Both the position numbers and the translations under genes were made by a program. A stretch of DNA of 52,900 nt from assembly GCA_903856295.1 (NCBI GenBank), contig CAIOBP010000098.1, positions 1 through 52,900 on the forward strand, given 5' to 3'. Below, piece after piece: positions 32,682 through 41,612 of this stretch; the first letter of the stretch is position 1, and every line of letters starts with the position of its first letter. The notes under the pieces are model-generated. The model saw nothing but the letters and a program-made list of their open reading frames with translations, had not been told where the DNA came from and did no database searches. The stretch comes from an uncultured Rhodospirillales bacterium. Lineage in GTDB: Bacteria > Pseudomonadota > Alphaproteobacteria > Azospirillales > Azospirillaceae.

Positions 32682-34793
32682 TCAACCGCCGTTGGCGGCG
32701 GTGAGTTTCGCGATGCCGGTCATCAGCGGCACCTCGGCCAGCGGCGTGCCGCCATACAGCGCCTGGGCCACCAGCGCATAATCGGACCAGCGTGGCAGGC
32801 CGGAACCGGCGTTTCCCACCTTGCTCCACATGGCCATCCAGACCAGCCGCTCGGCCCACACGCCCCGCCGGGGTTCGACCACCTCGGCCAGCAGCGCCGC
32901 GATCAGTTTCTTCGAGCTGCGGGCGTGGGCCAGACAAACGGCGCGGGCGCGCTCGTCATCCTCGAACCAGGAGCCGGCCAGTTCCGGCATCTTCAGCCAG
33001 TCGGCACTGCGCCGCAACGCCTCCTGACGCGCGGCCGACGCCGCCTGTCCGGACGGCAGGTCCGACAGCATCTGTTCCAGTTCCTCGGCGGCATCGAGAC
33101 GCTGGGCGCGCCACTCGGCGGCCCCCAGGGTTTCGGCGGCCTCCAGCAATTCCAGCGGCGGCACCCGGCCCGCCGAGACCCCGGTCCAGAGCGCGTGCTG
33201 GACCATGCGGTCGAGATAGGCGCGATCCACGGTCAGGGTCAACACCTGATCGGCCACCGAACTCATCAAGGTCTCGGCCTCGCGACGGGCGATGCCGCGC
33301 TCGAGCATGACGTCGCGCACGCCGAAATCCTGCTTGAGCAGAATGCCGGTAAACAGCGTCCGGTGATCGTCCTTGGCCAGCCCGATCAGACTTTGACAGC
33401 CCGAGCCGTCGATCACCGTGGCCTTGAGCGACCGGACCTGCCCGGACGGCCAGGGCGCGCAATCGACGCCGGCCAGCCGCGCCTTGCGGATCGCCTGATC
33501 GACCACCGGACGCTCGGCCTCGGGCAGCCAGGAGCGCAAGGCGATCAGCCGGCGCAAACCGGCGGGGGTCAGGCGCTTCTCGGCGGCCATCTGCTCCAGC
33601 GCCACCGCCGCCGCCTGCCGGCAGGTCGCCTCGGGCGACAGCAGCACCAGCGGCAGCACATCGCGCAACGCCGGCAGCGGCGCCTCGCTGACCATCATCA
33701 CCCCGGCATTGGCGAAGTCCGGCGGCATCATGGTCATGGCGTCGAAAAGATGGTGAGCGATGCGGAAGGGATCGCCGCCGCCGGTCTCGACGATTTCCTC
33801 CATCGAGCGCATGATATCGGCGGGAGCCGGACCGCGTCCGTCGACTCCGGAGGCCAGCTCGAGCGAGGCCGCGCGGACGTCGGCGCGGATTTCGATCTTG
33901 GCGCGGTCGAGCGCGATCACCAGCGCCTGCCAAGTGTTGATGTCGACGCCAGGACGATGGGCCATGGCCAGCAGATCGCCCTGATAGTGCTCGATCATCT
34001 CGAGCGCCCAACCGTGCTTGCGCTCCGCCTTGAAACGAATTTCCTCGAGCTGTTTTTCCAGCAGGGTCTGCCAGGCGAGCAACTCCCGCTGATCGCCCCG
34101 GGATGCGCGCTCGCCGGCCCGGGCGACGAAGCCATCCCGGATCGCCCACAGGGCATCGGGCGTCGTGGCCAGAAAAAAGCCGTCCTCGGCCCCGACGCCA
34201 TCCCCCGGACGCCCGGCCAGCGCCGCCGCCACCCGGCCGGCGATCGCCTCGACCCGCTGCCGGATGTCAAGGTCGGCGGCTCCGAAGGCGTGCCCGGAGA
34301 TCCGCGGCAAGGACGACATATCCAGTCCGGACTCGTCCTCGTCGTAGCCGGTCTCCTCGAGCATGTCGACGAAGCTGTCCACCAGTTCGGTCGCCAGTTG
34401 CGCATCGCCGGAGAAACTCTCGATGCCGGCCGAGGAGATCAACAGGTTGTCGACGTCGTAGACGGCGCCGACCTCGGCCTGAAAATCCTCCTCCCGGATA
34501 TCGATCAGGAACGCGCCCGGAGCCGGCCGGGCGAGCACGCGCACGGTATGGCCGCCGACACGCTCCCAGGAGCGCAACTCCTTCAGCGCCGGCTCGGCCG
34601 CCTTCGCCCCGGCGCGCGGCTTGCGCCGCTTCTGGCTCTTGTGCCAGCGCAGATATTCCTGCTCGACCTCGTCCTCGGCAAACGCCACGTCAAGCACCGC
34701 CACCGCCAGCGTCACCAGCCGGTAGCACAGGAAATCGCGAACCGGGTCAACGGTCCAGACGGATAGAGCGGGGCTGTCGGGCGGAGAGGCCAT
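32682..34793 (-). CDS. Large conserved-looking protein of unknown function (703 residues)
   Basis: 703 residues from ATG 34793; no strong ribosome site is seen, and the frame remains open further upstream across the repeat-rich gap, where it looks non-coding. No signal peptide or transmembrane helices. It appears mostly alpha-helical; residues about 380-560 have the feel of degenerate HEAT-type repeats (ATCRQAAAVALEQMAAEK, LRRLIALRSWLPEAE). Two Cys lie in GVDCAPW and GSGCQSL. I do not recognise a family. Steady third-position GC and full length argue that it is real. It lies 55 nt upstream of the acyltransferase gene, perhaps co-transcribed. Confidence 0.8.
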   Translation of the reverse strand: MASPPDSPALSVWTVDPVRDFLCYRLVTLAVAVLDVAFAEDEVEQEYLRWHKSQKRRKPRAGAKAAEPALKELRSWERVGGHTVRVLARPAPGAFLIDIREEDFQAEVGAVYDVDNLLISSAGIESFSGDAQLATELVDSFVDMLEETGYDEDESGLDMSSLPRISGHAFGAADLDIRQRVEAIAGRVAAALAGRPGDGVGAEDGFFLATTPDALWAIRDGFVARAGERASRGDQRELLAWQTLLEKQLEEIRFKAERKHGWALEMIEHYQGDLLAMAHRPGVDINTWQALVIALDRAKIEIRADVRAASLELASGVDGRGPAPADIMRSMEEIVETGGGDPFRIAHHLFDAMTMMPPDFANAGVMMVSEAPLPALRDVLPLVLLSPEATCRQAAAVALEQMAAEKRLTPAGLRRLIALRSWLPEAERPVVDQAIRKARLAGVDCAPWPSGQVRSLKATVIDGSGCQSLIGLAKDDHRTLFTGILLKQDFGVRDVMLERGIARREAETLMSSVADQVLTLTVDRAYLDRMVQHALWTGVSAGRVPPLELLEAAETLGAAEWRAQRLDAAEELEQMLSDLPSGQAASAARQEALRRSADWLKMPELAGSWFEDDERARAVCLAHARSSKKLIAALLAEVVEPRRGVWAERLVWMAMWSKVGNAGSGLPRWSDYALVAQALYGGTPLAEVPLMTGIAKLTAANGG

Positions 34794-35159
34794 GGCTATC
34801 GCTGCTTGAAGCGGGGAAACGCGCCGGACTGTCGCACGACACCCCCCGCCCTGGCAACGCACAAGGCAATGCCAACCGCCGCTCCCGCTCGAAAACCTCC
34901 GGACGCGATGACTTGGTGGCGGTGCCGATAGCAGGGGAGCGCCGCTCCCCCGCGCCCCCTCGCAAGGGGCCGAAAGGCCCCTTGACCCCTTGACTTTTTT
35001 CTGTCCCCCCATCCCGACCGTATCAGCGGCTCCTTTGGGGATGGGGGGACAGAAAAAAACCGTGGGGTCCGGGGAGCCCATCGGGTTCCCCGGGCAGGGG
35101 TTCGGAGGCGGCAGCCCCCGACATCGGCGCCGTCCTCCGTTCACCCGATCGCCCTGACC
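34794..35159. repeat. Repeat-rich gap with two degenerate hairpin-repeat blocks
   Basis: 366 bp without a gene. At 34954-34987 the GC-rich blocks CCCCTCGCAAGGGG and GGGGCCGAAAGGCCCC overlap, followed by TTGACCCCTTG. At 35062-35130 a second block (GGGGTCCGGGGAGCCC ... GGGTTCCCCGGG ... CAGGGGTTCGG) resembles the repeat family at 1771-1887. Between them lies the long inverted repeat listed separately. Confidence 0.6.
34995..35058. repeat. Perfect 21-bp inverted repeat with T6/A7 ends
   Basis: Left arm 34995-35015 (TTTTTTCTGTCCCCCC then ATCCC) is the exact reverse complement of 35038-35058, with a 22-nt loop. As RNA from either strand the A-tract would pair with the T-tract, so no free U-tract follows and it is not a standard terminator. 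It could be a MITE-like element, an RNA hairpin or a processing site. Confidence 0.85.
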
Positions 35160-35984
35160 CTACTTGCCCTTGGGTTTGGTCCCGGCCACGGGATCGTCGT
35201 AGAAATCGAAGCTCGGATAGGTGCTGTTGCTGCCGGCCGGATTGGTCTCGATGCCCAGCTCCTTGGCCCGGTGCTGCCGGCTCATGCTGCGCATTTGCGC
35301 GTAGAAATCGATCGACGACTTCTCCAGCGCCTCCAGCGGCTCGATGAATTCGGCGCGCTTGTCGATGCCGCCCATCCCGGTCCGGCCGGTGTTGACCTCG
35401 GACAGGTGATTGAGCTTGAACACCCAGCTGACCGGATCGGCGTAGGCATCGACCCCCATGCCGACCGCGTCGCGCGGGTTGGACGGCCCGAACACCGGCA
35501 GCACCAGATACGGCCCTTCCGGCAGGCCCCAAACATAGAGGGTCTGGCCAAAGTCGGCTGCGGTCGCGGGCAGACCGAAATCGGTGGCCACGTCGAACAG
35601 CCCACCGACCCCCAGGGTCGAATTGACCAGGAAACGGCCAACAGTGGAGATACCGTCGGTCCCCCGGCCCTGGAGAGACTCATTGACCACATCCATCGCC
35701 GCCCCGGCGTTATTCAGGGCATTATGAACGCGTTGGCGTCCGTATTCGGGAACGACGCGACGGTAGGTGTCGGCCCAGGGATGGAGGAACAGAAAGTCGA
35801 TAAAGCGGTTCAGCTCGAAGAAATAGCGGTTGAGCGGCTCGAGCGGATCGTTGTTCTGCTCGAACTCGGCGCGCGCCGCCGGGTCGGACGGCGGGGTGGC
35901 ACACCCCACGAGCGTCGCCAGCGCCAGTCCCACGGCGACCAGACCAAAAGCAGGCCGGCCCACTTTCTCGTAATGTTTCTTCAT
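35160..35984 (-). CDS. mlaA: MlaA/VacJ-family outer-membrane lipoprotein
   Basis: 274 residues from ATG 35984. A lipoprotein signal with lipobox LVGC (C at residue 28) leads to the MlaA domain: NDPLEPLNRYFFELN, FGLPATAADFGQTL and GPYLVLPVFGPSNPRDA are diagnostic. MlaA removes phospholipids from the outer leaflet of the outer membrane together with OmpC-like porins. It lies downstream of hpnN on the same strand, separated by 183 bp that hold a tandem repeat. The combination suggests outer-membrane lipid and hopanoid handling. The C-terminal 40 residues are polar and low in similarity. Confidence 0.93.
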   Translation of the reverse strand: MKKHYEKVGRPAFGLVAVGLALATLVGCATPPSDPAARAEFEQNNDPLEPLNRYFFELNRFIDFLFLHPWADTYRRVVPEYGRQRVHNALNNAGAAMDVVNESLQGRGTDGISTVGRFLVNSTLGVGGLFDVATDFGLPATAADFGQTLYVWGLPEGPYLVLPVFGPSNPRDAVGMGVDAYADPVSWVFKLNHLSEVNTGRTGMGGIDKRAEFIEPLEALEKSSIDFYAQMRSMSRQHRAKELGIETNPAGSNSTYPSFDFYDDPVAGTKPKGK

Positions 35985-36119
35985 GCGTGGGGTCCGCCGA
36001 TGAAAAAGAAGGCAGGGCAAGGCGATGCACCGGGGAGTAATTGTGCCCACTCCCCTCCCCCTGTCAAGACGCTGTCGGGCGGAGCAGCCCGCTATCGGCC
36101 GCCACCTGTGACATCCAAG

Positions 36120-36187
36120 ACTCAACGCCGGTCCGGCGCGGGACTCAACGCCGGTCCGGCGCGAGCCTCACCCCCGGTCCGGCGGAT
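36120..36187. repeat. Tandem repeat derived from the 3' end of hpnN
   Basis: A 21-nt unit (ACTCAACGCCGGTCCGGCGC plus G) occurs at 36120-36140 and 36143-36163, and a degenerate third unit (CCTCACCCCCGGTCCGGCGG) covers the last codons and stop of hpnN. Each unit contains the palindrome CGCCGGTCCGGCG. The two outer units look like duplications of the coding end. Confidence 0.8.
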
Positions 36188-38756
36188 TGCCCAGCAGCGC
36201 CGGCAGCGTCACCATGGTGTTGAACAAGGTGAAGCCGAGCGAAATGGTCAGGAGCAGCCCCATCGACGCCGTGCCGGGATGCTTGGACAAGGCCAGGGTG
36301 CCGAAGGCGACGGTGGTGGTGAGGGCGCTGAACAGCACCGCCCGCGCCGTGCTCGATTGCAGGTGCGCCGCCTGCCCCCGCCTCCAGTTGATGACGAAGT
36401 AGATGCTGAAGGCGACCCCGATGCCGAGCAGCAGCGGCAGGGCGATGACGTTGGCGAAATTGAGATGCAGCCCGATGGCATAACTGACGATCAGCGTCAT
36501 CAGCGATGACAGCAGCAGCGGCGCCAGCACCATCAGCACATGGGAAACCCGGCGCAGCACCAGCCCCAGCACCACGAAAATCGCCAGGATGGAAATGCCC
36601 CCGGCCTCGATGAAGGCGTGAACGATCGTCGCGGCGGACTCGTAGGTGATCACCGCCGGCCCGGTGGCGTCGGGCGCTACGCTGCGCACCGCCGCCACGA
36701 AGCGCGCCAGCACCGCCGGATCCCCGGCATTGCCATTGGGGAACACCTGGATGCGCGCCTGCCCGTCGGGGCTGATCCAGTCCCGGCGCAAGGAGGCGGG
36801 CAGGGTTTCGAGCGTGACCGGCGTTGCGGCCAGGGCCTCGCGCAACGCATCGAGACGCGGCATCAGCCCCGAGAGCAGCGCCGAGGATAGCGCCGCCAGA
36901 TCAGCATCGCCACGCCGGAGCACCTGTTCCAACTGTCCGGTGAGCCGGCGCGCCGTTGCCTCGCCCTGAAGCGCCTTCAGCCCGTCCAGGGTGGTGGTCA
37001 GAGTCTGGCGCACCGCCGCCGCGTCGGGCGCCGGGGCGACACTGACCGGCGACAGCGTCGGCCCGAGCAGCAGATTGACGTCGTCGAGCAGCGCCAGCTT
37101 CGGCTCCTGCTGCTCGGGCACAAACACGTTGAGCGCCAGCGCCCGGTGCACCTCGGGCAGCACCTCCAGCCGCGCCAGCATCTCCGGCACCCGCGCCGGG
37201 TCGCGCACCAGAATCTCGGCGTAGAACGGCGAGGTGTCGGGCTCGGCCATCAGATCCAGGGTCACCGCCACCGACTCGGTCTTGGCGTCCCGCAGATCCA
37301 TGGGATTGGAATCGAACTGAAGTTTCGGCACGACCGCGAGCCCGGCCAGCGCGACCACCACCGCCCCGACGATCACCCCGCGACGGTGATGCCGCAGCCA
37401 GTCATCGACCGGCGCCGCCCAGGCGAACCCCACCGACTCCGCCTCGCCCTTCGGCCGGAACAGGGTCAGCAAGGCCGGCAGCAGGGTGAAATTCAGCCCG
37501 ACCGCGATCAGCATGCCGGCGCCGGCGATCAGCCCGAGTTGAGACACCCCGACATAGGCGGTGGGAAGAAAAGAGAGAAAGCCCAAGGAGGTGGTCAGCG
37601 CCGCCAGCAGCACGCCCCCCGCCACCCTGAACACCGTGGCCACCAGGACATCGTCGGACTCGGGAGCGAGAAAGCGCTCCTCCCGGTAACGCACCGTGAC
37701 CTGAATGCTGAAATCCACAGCCAACCCGAGAAACAGCACCGCGAAGGCCACGGAAATCGGATTGAGCGTCCCCACCGCCAGCGCCGCGAAACCGGCGGTG
37801 CCCAGCAACCCGGCCACCAGCGTGATCAGAATCGGCACGATCAGGCGCCACGAGCCCAGGGCCAGATACAGCACCAGCCCGACCAGCACCGCCGACAGCC
37901 CAAAGGTCAGCCCGGCGCCACTGGCCAGGGTCGCCATCTCGTCGGTCTCGATCGCGACCTCGCCGGTGATGCGCGCCCGAACACCCGAGGTCCCGTTCAG
38001 CCCCAGGGCCCGCGCCGCGTCGCGAATCGCGTCGATCGCGTCATCGGCGGAGGTCAATTCGCCATAGTCGCGCTCCACCCGCAACAGGATGAAGCGCCGC
38101 AACTCATCGGGACGCGGCTTGCGGCCGGTCAGAAGATCGGACCAGCCGAGCGGGCGCGGCGCCCCCTTGAGCACGGTTCCGATGGTGTCGGCAATCGCCG
38201 ACAACGGCTTGTCGAGCCGGGAGAACGGCGCCGCCCCCCGCGACACCCCCTCAAGCGCGAGATTGAGGGTGCCGAACAAGCCGCGCAGACTGGGGTCGGC
38301 CGCGAGCGAACCGATGAAAGGCTGCGCCTCGATCACCTGGGACGCGACCGCCGAGACCTCCTCGGGGGGCAAAAACAGCAAGCCCTCGCGGCGGAAAAAC
38401 GGGTCGGCATCGGGGCGGACGACACTGGCGAAGGTCTTGCGCATCGCCGCCAGCCGCGCCGCCAGCGCCGCCGCGGCATCATCGGCGGCGTCGGCGTTTT
38501 CGCCATCCACGACCACCACCAGCAGATCGTCGAACTGGGGAAAGGCCTTGGAAAAGGCGATTTCCTGCTGCCGCCACGGCTCCTTGATCGACAGCAGGTG
38601 GTCGAGATTGGTGTCCATGCCCAGACGAACGGCCGCGACGCCCCCCAACAGTCCGACCGCGACCAGACACAGGCACAGCATCAGGACCGCGCGCTCACAG
38701 CTGACCTTGACCAGCCGGGTCACGCTGTCCTGCACGAAACGATTGAGAACTATCAC
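36168..38756 (-). CDS. hpnN: HpnN-family RND transporter for hopanoids
   Basis: 862 residues starting with GTG at 38756 (no earlier in-frame Met of suitable context). It is an MMPL/RND exporter with twelve predicted helices in two halves, each with a large periplasmic loop; LGLAVDFSIQVTVRY and LLLGIGVAFSIYFVINW are the paired TM4-type segments. HpnN moves hopanoids from the inner to the outer membrane. The mlaA neighbour and the length match the HpnN branch rather than drug exporters. Squalene-hopene cyclase genes are not in the window. A 13-bp gap separates it from copD upstream. Confidence 0.88.
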   Translation of the reverse strand: MIVLNRFVQDSVTRLVKVSCERAVLMLCLCLVAVGLLGGVAAVRLGMDTNLDHLLSIKEPWRQQEIAFSKAFPQFDDLLVVVVDGENADAADDAAAALAARLAAMRKTFASVVRPDADPFFRREGLLFLPPEEVSAVASQVIEAQPFIGSLAADPSLRGLFGTLNLALEGVSRGAAPFSRLDKPLSAIADTIGTVLKGAPRPLGWSDLLTGRKPRPDELRRFILLRVERDYGELTSADDAIDAIRDAARALGLNGTSGVRARITGEVAIETDEMATLASGAGLTFGLSAVLVGLVLYLALGSWRLIVPILITLVAGLLGTAGFAALAVGTLNPISVAFAVLFLGLAVDFSIQVTVRYREERFLAPESDDVLVATVFRVAGGVLLAALTTSLGFLSFLPTAYVGVSQLGLIAGAGMLIAVGLNFTLLPALLTLFRPKGEAESVGFAWAAPVDDWLRHHRRGVIVGAVVVALAGLAVVPKLQFDSNPMDLRDAKTESVAVTLDLMAEPDTSPFYAEILVRDPARVPEMLARLEVLPEVHRALALNVFVPEQQEPKLALLDDVNLLLGPTLSPVSVAPAPDAAAVRQTLTTTLDGLKALQGEATARRLTGQLEQVLRRGDADLAALSSALLSGLMPRLDALREALAATPVTLETLPASLRRDWISPDGQARIQVFPNGNAGDPAVLARFVAAVRSVAPDATGPAVITYESAATIVHAFIEAGGISILAIFVVLGLVLRRVSHVLMVLAPLLLSSLMTLIVSYAIGLHLNFANVIALPLLLGIGVAFSIYFVINWRRGQAAHLQSSTARAVLFSALTTTVAFGTLALSKHPGTASMGLLLTISLGFTLFNTMVTLPALLGNPPDRG

Positions 38757-38769
38757 GAAGTGCTCGCTT

Positions 38770-40428
38770 TCACGATTCTCGGTAAACCGTCAGCAACGCG
38801 CCGATCAGAATGAACAGCACCGGCCAGAGCAGACCATAAAAACGGCCGCGCGGCGGCGGCAACCGCAGCTCAAGCCAGCGCGCCCACCCCGAGACGATGC
38901 CGAACACCGCGACGGGAATGTGCGTCCACTCGATCAGCAGTTCCTGGCGGATATTCCCGAGCGCGTGGGAATGGGCCAGCATGACCGTGCCGCCGGCCGC
39001 GACCAGCAGCGGAAACACCAGCGCCGCCCGCTCCGATTTGAGCATGCCGACCCGCACCGCCCACTCGAACAGGCCAAAACCGATGGTAATTGCCGCGAAG
39101 ATGCGATGCTGGGTGATCTCGGGCTCCCGCATCGATTCCCAGAAGCCGAGATGGCCCAGCGGCCATGCCTCGGGATCCGCGCGCACCAGCACGAACCCGG
39201 CCAGGACCAGAAACAGCAACGGCCAATGCCGGGCAATCGGCACCCAGCCGGTTTTCTCGAACAGCGCCAGGAAACCGATCAGCAGCACCAGGATGCCGGA
39301 CCAATTGTGATTGAACTCCGACCACGCGATATCGACGGCGTTGAACGGCACCACGACGCCGGCCCCCGGCACGTAGGCCAGTGCCGCCGCCTTGGCGTCC
39401 CCGGCTTCCTGCGCCGCCTTCAGCTTGACCGCCAGCAAGGAAATGGCCAGTTGATCATGGTCGGGAGAGACCAGACGCGGCATCACCGGGGTCAGCCGCT
39501 CGACCACCGCCTGCCACTCCACCCGGTCCTGCTTGAGATCGACGGCCGGCGGCAGCGAGGTCAGCGAAGCCGCCGACAAGATCACCGCGATGCCGACCCC
39601 CAGTTCAACCTCGGCGAAGCGGCGCATCACCATCACCGGCGCGTCGGGCGAGCGGCGCAGACGCCGCACGATCAGCATGTTCTTGAAGCCGAAGCCGAGC
39701 AGCCCGAGAAACATCACCAGCTTGGTGAACAGCATCGCGCCATAGGCCGTGCCATACACCGCATCGGGAGAATCGATGTAGACGAATGACATGCCCAGGC
39801 CGCTGGCCAGCAGCACGATCACCGCGAGCAGGCACATCAGCGAAAAACGGCTGCCGACCCGGTGGCCGGCCACATGATCGCGGGTCAGCGCCAGCGCCGA
39901 CAGGAAATAGGGCAGCCCGCCCAGCCAGACCGACATCGCGACCAGATGGACCACGATCAGCCCCATCAGCATGGCCCGGTCTTCCAGACGCGAGGCGCCA
40001 TGGGTGAGCAGCGCCAGCGCCCCGAGCATCATGCAGGCGATCAGCGGCAGCAACAGCGGCCGGTGCTGATCGAGTCTGGTCGCGACCACCACGACGATGG
40101 CCGCCGCCGTCCCGGCCACCACGAAACCGGCGCGCACGAAGAGGGCGCCGAGCGCCTCGGTCAACGACACATCGAGCGTGCCGGCCAGAACATGCGCCTC
40201 AAGGACCGCCCGGCCGGCGGCCACCACCGCCAGGGCGAAGGCGCTCCAAACCAGAATGGTCCGGGTGCGACCGAGCAAAAGCTCCCCGACATCTCCGAGC
40301 GCCCCGGCCAGCGGCCGGGCCAGCAGAATCAGGAACGACACCCCACCCAAGGTGAAGGCCAGCGCCATCATCGTCGCCCCGTCGAGCAGGACGGTCAGAA
40401 AGCCGAAAATGTCGAACAGAAGCGCCAT
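38770..40428 (-). CDS. copD: CopD-family copper import membrane protein
   Basis: 552 residues with about 14 hydrophobic segments. The CopD domain lies in the first two thirds: LTHGASRLEDRAMLMGLIVVHLVAMSVWLGG with its conserved His, Trp and Gly. The last third, with WTHIPVAVFGIVSGWARWLE and EITQHRIFAAIT, contains further His. Known relatives bring copper from the periplasm into the cell together with CopC. AGGTGA precedes the start. copC ends 7 nt upstream, so the two genes form one unit. Confidence 0.9.
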   Translation of the reverse strand: MALLFDIFGFLTVLLDGATMMALAFTLGGVSFLILLARPLAGALGDVGELLLGRTRTILVWSAFALAVVAAGRAVLEAHVLAGTLDVSLTEALGALFVRAGFVVAGTAAAIVVVVATRLDQHRPLLLPLIACMMLGALALLTHGASRLEDRAMLMGLIVVHLVAMSVWLGGLPYFLSALALTRDHVAGHRVGSRFSLMCLLAVIVLLASGLGMSFVYIDSPDAVYGTAYGAMLFTKLVMFLGLLGFGFKNMLIVRRLRRSPDAPVMVMRRFAEVELGVGIAVILSAASLTSLPPAVDLKQDRVEWQAVVERLTPVMPRLVSPDHDQLAISLLAVKLKAAQEAGDAKAAALAYVPGAGVVVPFNAVDIAWSEFNHNWSGILVLLIGFLALFEKTGWVPIARHWPLLFLVLAGFVLVRADPEAWPLGHLGFWESMREPEITQHRIFAAITIGFGLFEWAVRVGMLKSERAALVFPLLVAAGGTVMLAHSHALGNIRQELLIEWTHIPVAVFGIVSGWARWLELRLPPPRGRFYGLLWPVLFILIGALLTVYRES

Positions 40429-40435
40429 GATTCAC

Positions 40436-40849
40436 CTACCGTCCACCGACCGTGAAGGGCACATTGCCGCGCGTCATATGCCCGTCGACCGACAGCACCC
40501 GCCAGTTCAGGGTGTACGCCCCCGCCACTAGGCCCTGGAGCCGGCCCGCCAGCACCGTCGGGTCCGTTTGATTCGGAATGATCGCCAGCGGTTTCCGGCT
40601 GCCGTCCGGCAACACCACCGCCAGCCGGGACCGTTGCTGATCGATTCGGCTGTTGAAGTGCATCAGCACATCCAGGTCCGGCCCCGCCACCGTCGCATTC
40701 GCCACCGGCGTCGACGACTTCAGAATGGCATGGGCCAGCGCCGTTCCGGGCAGCGCCGCCACCGCCAAAGCCCCCCAGGCCAACCCGACCATCACCAGCC
40801 TCGTGACAGCGCTCCACCAACCGGAGCCGGCTTTTTTGTGCAGACCCAT
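40436..40849 (-). CDS. copC: CopC periplasmic copper-binding protein
   Basis: 137 residues from ATG 40849 (longer starts exist at 40882 and 40924). The signal peptide ends ALA before HAILKSSTP, so the mature protein starts with His, the copper ligand typical of CopC; the second part of the site is in LSVDGHMTRGNVPFTV. It carries Cu(II) in the periplasm and hands it to CopD, encoded 7 nt downstream. Small beta-barrel domain of normal length. No copper-responsive operator is recognised upstream. Confidence 0.93.
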   Translation of the reverse strand: MGLHKKAGSGWWSAVTRLVMVGLAWGALAVAALPGTALAHAILKSSTPVANATVAGPDLDVLMHFNSRIDQQRSRLAVVLPDGSRKPLAIIPNQTDPTVLAGRLQGLVAGAYTLNWRVLSVDGHMTRGNVPFTVGGR

Positions 40850-41326
40850 CGTCACTAGCCCCCCACTCACGCCAATCACCATCCGATCCACCGACTGATT
40901 ATCAGAACCCGCGCCACAGCGCAAACAGACCGCGCCACAAATCCTGCCCTGACGACGATCTCACAAGGCCCGTAATGATCAGGTAACATCAAGGCCGGAC
41001 CGGCCGAGGCGCCGGAAGAAACCGGAATGGCGCCGTCAATAACCGGCCCCGCTCATCTCCACCGGCTCGGCTCGGCCAACACCGGGGCACTCGCACGCGC
41101 ATCACCAAAAGCCCCCGGCCACCATGATCGTGAACGCAAGACATCTCCGATCCACCCACCGATTATTCCAAAACAACCGTGCCATTGTCATCGTCAGCCC
41201 CAGAAATTTGAAAATATTCCAACCGTTTTTCAGGCGGCCATTTTCCCGGTTGACAGGCAGGTTCAGAGTTTCGTAATCAGAGGCGGACGGATGGCACGGG
41301 CTGCGCTCGCTGCCTTCCGTTTGTGT
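40850..41326 (+). promoter_or_regulatory. Gap ahead of tRNA-Pro with a probable tRNA promoter
   Basis: 477 bp without a gene. A perfect TTGACA at 41250-41255 is followed after 18 nt by TAATCA (weak -10), placing a start near 41286, about 40 bp before the tRNA. Nothing else is recognised in the gap. Confidence 0.4.
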
Positions 41327-41403
41327 CGGGCAGTAGCGCAGCCTGGTAGCGCATCAGTCTGGGGGACTGGGGGTCGTGGGTTCGAATCCCGCCTGCCCGA
41401 CCA
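41327..41403 (+). tRNA. tRNA-Pro (anticodon GGG)
   Basis: 77 nt with a 7-bp acceptor stem CGGGCAG/CTGCCCG, discriminator A and encoded CCA. The D arm is GCGC...GCGC, the anticodon loop CTGGGGG has GGG at 41361-41363, and the T arm contains GGGTTCGAATCCC. It is followed by a hairpin terminator. Confidence 0.97.
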
Positions 41404-41421
41404 AAGTTTTCAATAAGTTAG

Positions 41422-41447
41422 CCCGCTTCTTGGCGTTTGGGAGCGGG
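41422..41447 (+). terminator. Candidate terminator of tRNA-Pro
   Basis: CCCGCTTC (41422-41429) pairs with GGAGCGGG (41440-41447, one G-T pair), followed by GTTGTTTG. It lies 18 nt after the tRNA end. Confidence 0.55.
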
Positions 41448-41543
41448 GTTGTTTGGGAGTCGGCGCGGAGCCGGCATGGCGCTGGCGCTGACTATGGTGC
41501 AGACGCTTGCCCCTGCCCGGATCCCGTCAGACAGTGAGAAGCC

Positions 41544-41612
41544 GGAATCGATGTGTCTCTGGAACAGAGCAGCGTCTGTGCGGTCGATGCGGGTGGTAAG
41601 ATCGTGCGGGAC
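41544..41612 (+). pseudogene. IS110-family transposase N-terminal fragment
   Basis: 23 codons read GIDVSLEQSSVCAVDAGGKI then VRD, which is the start of the DEDD domain of IS110 transposases, with the first catalytic Asp in GIDVS. It breaks off abruptly into an encapsulin-like frame. The 70 or so bases upstream (from about 41470) may be the left end of the element. No complete transposase or right end is present. Confidence 0.7.

Noticed and set aside
34995-35058. Intrinsic terminator of mlaA or of the 703-residue gene
   Set aside because: The T-tract would be sequestered by the A-tract of the other arm, and no U-run follows the stem on either strand.
36120-36187. CRISPR-like array
   Set aside because: Only two to three 21-nt units with almost no spacers, derived from the adjacent gene end; no cas genes in the window.
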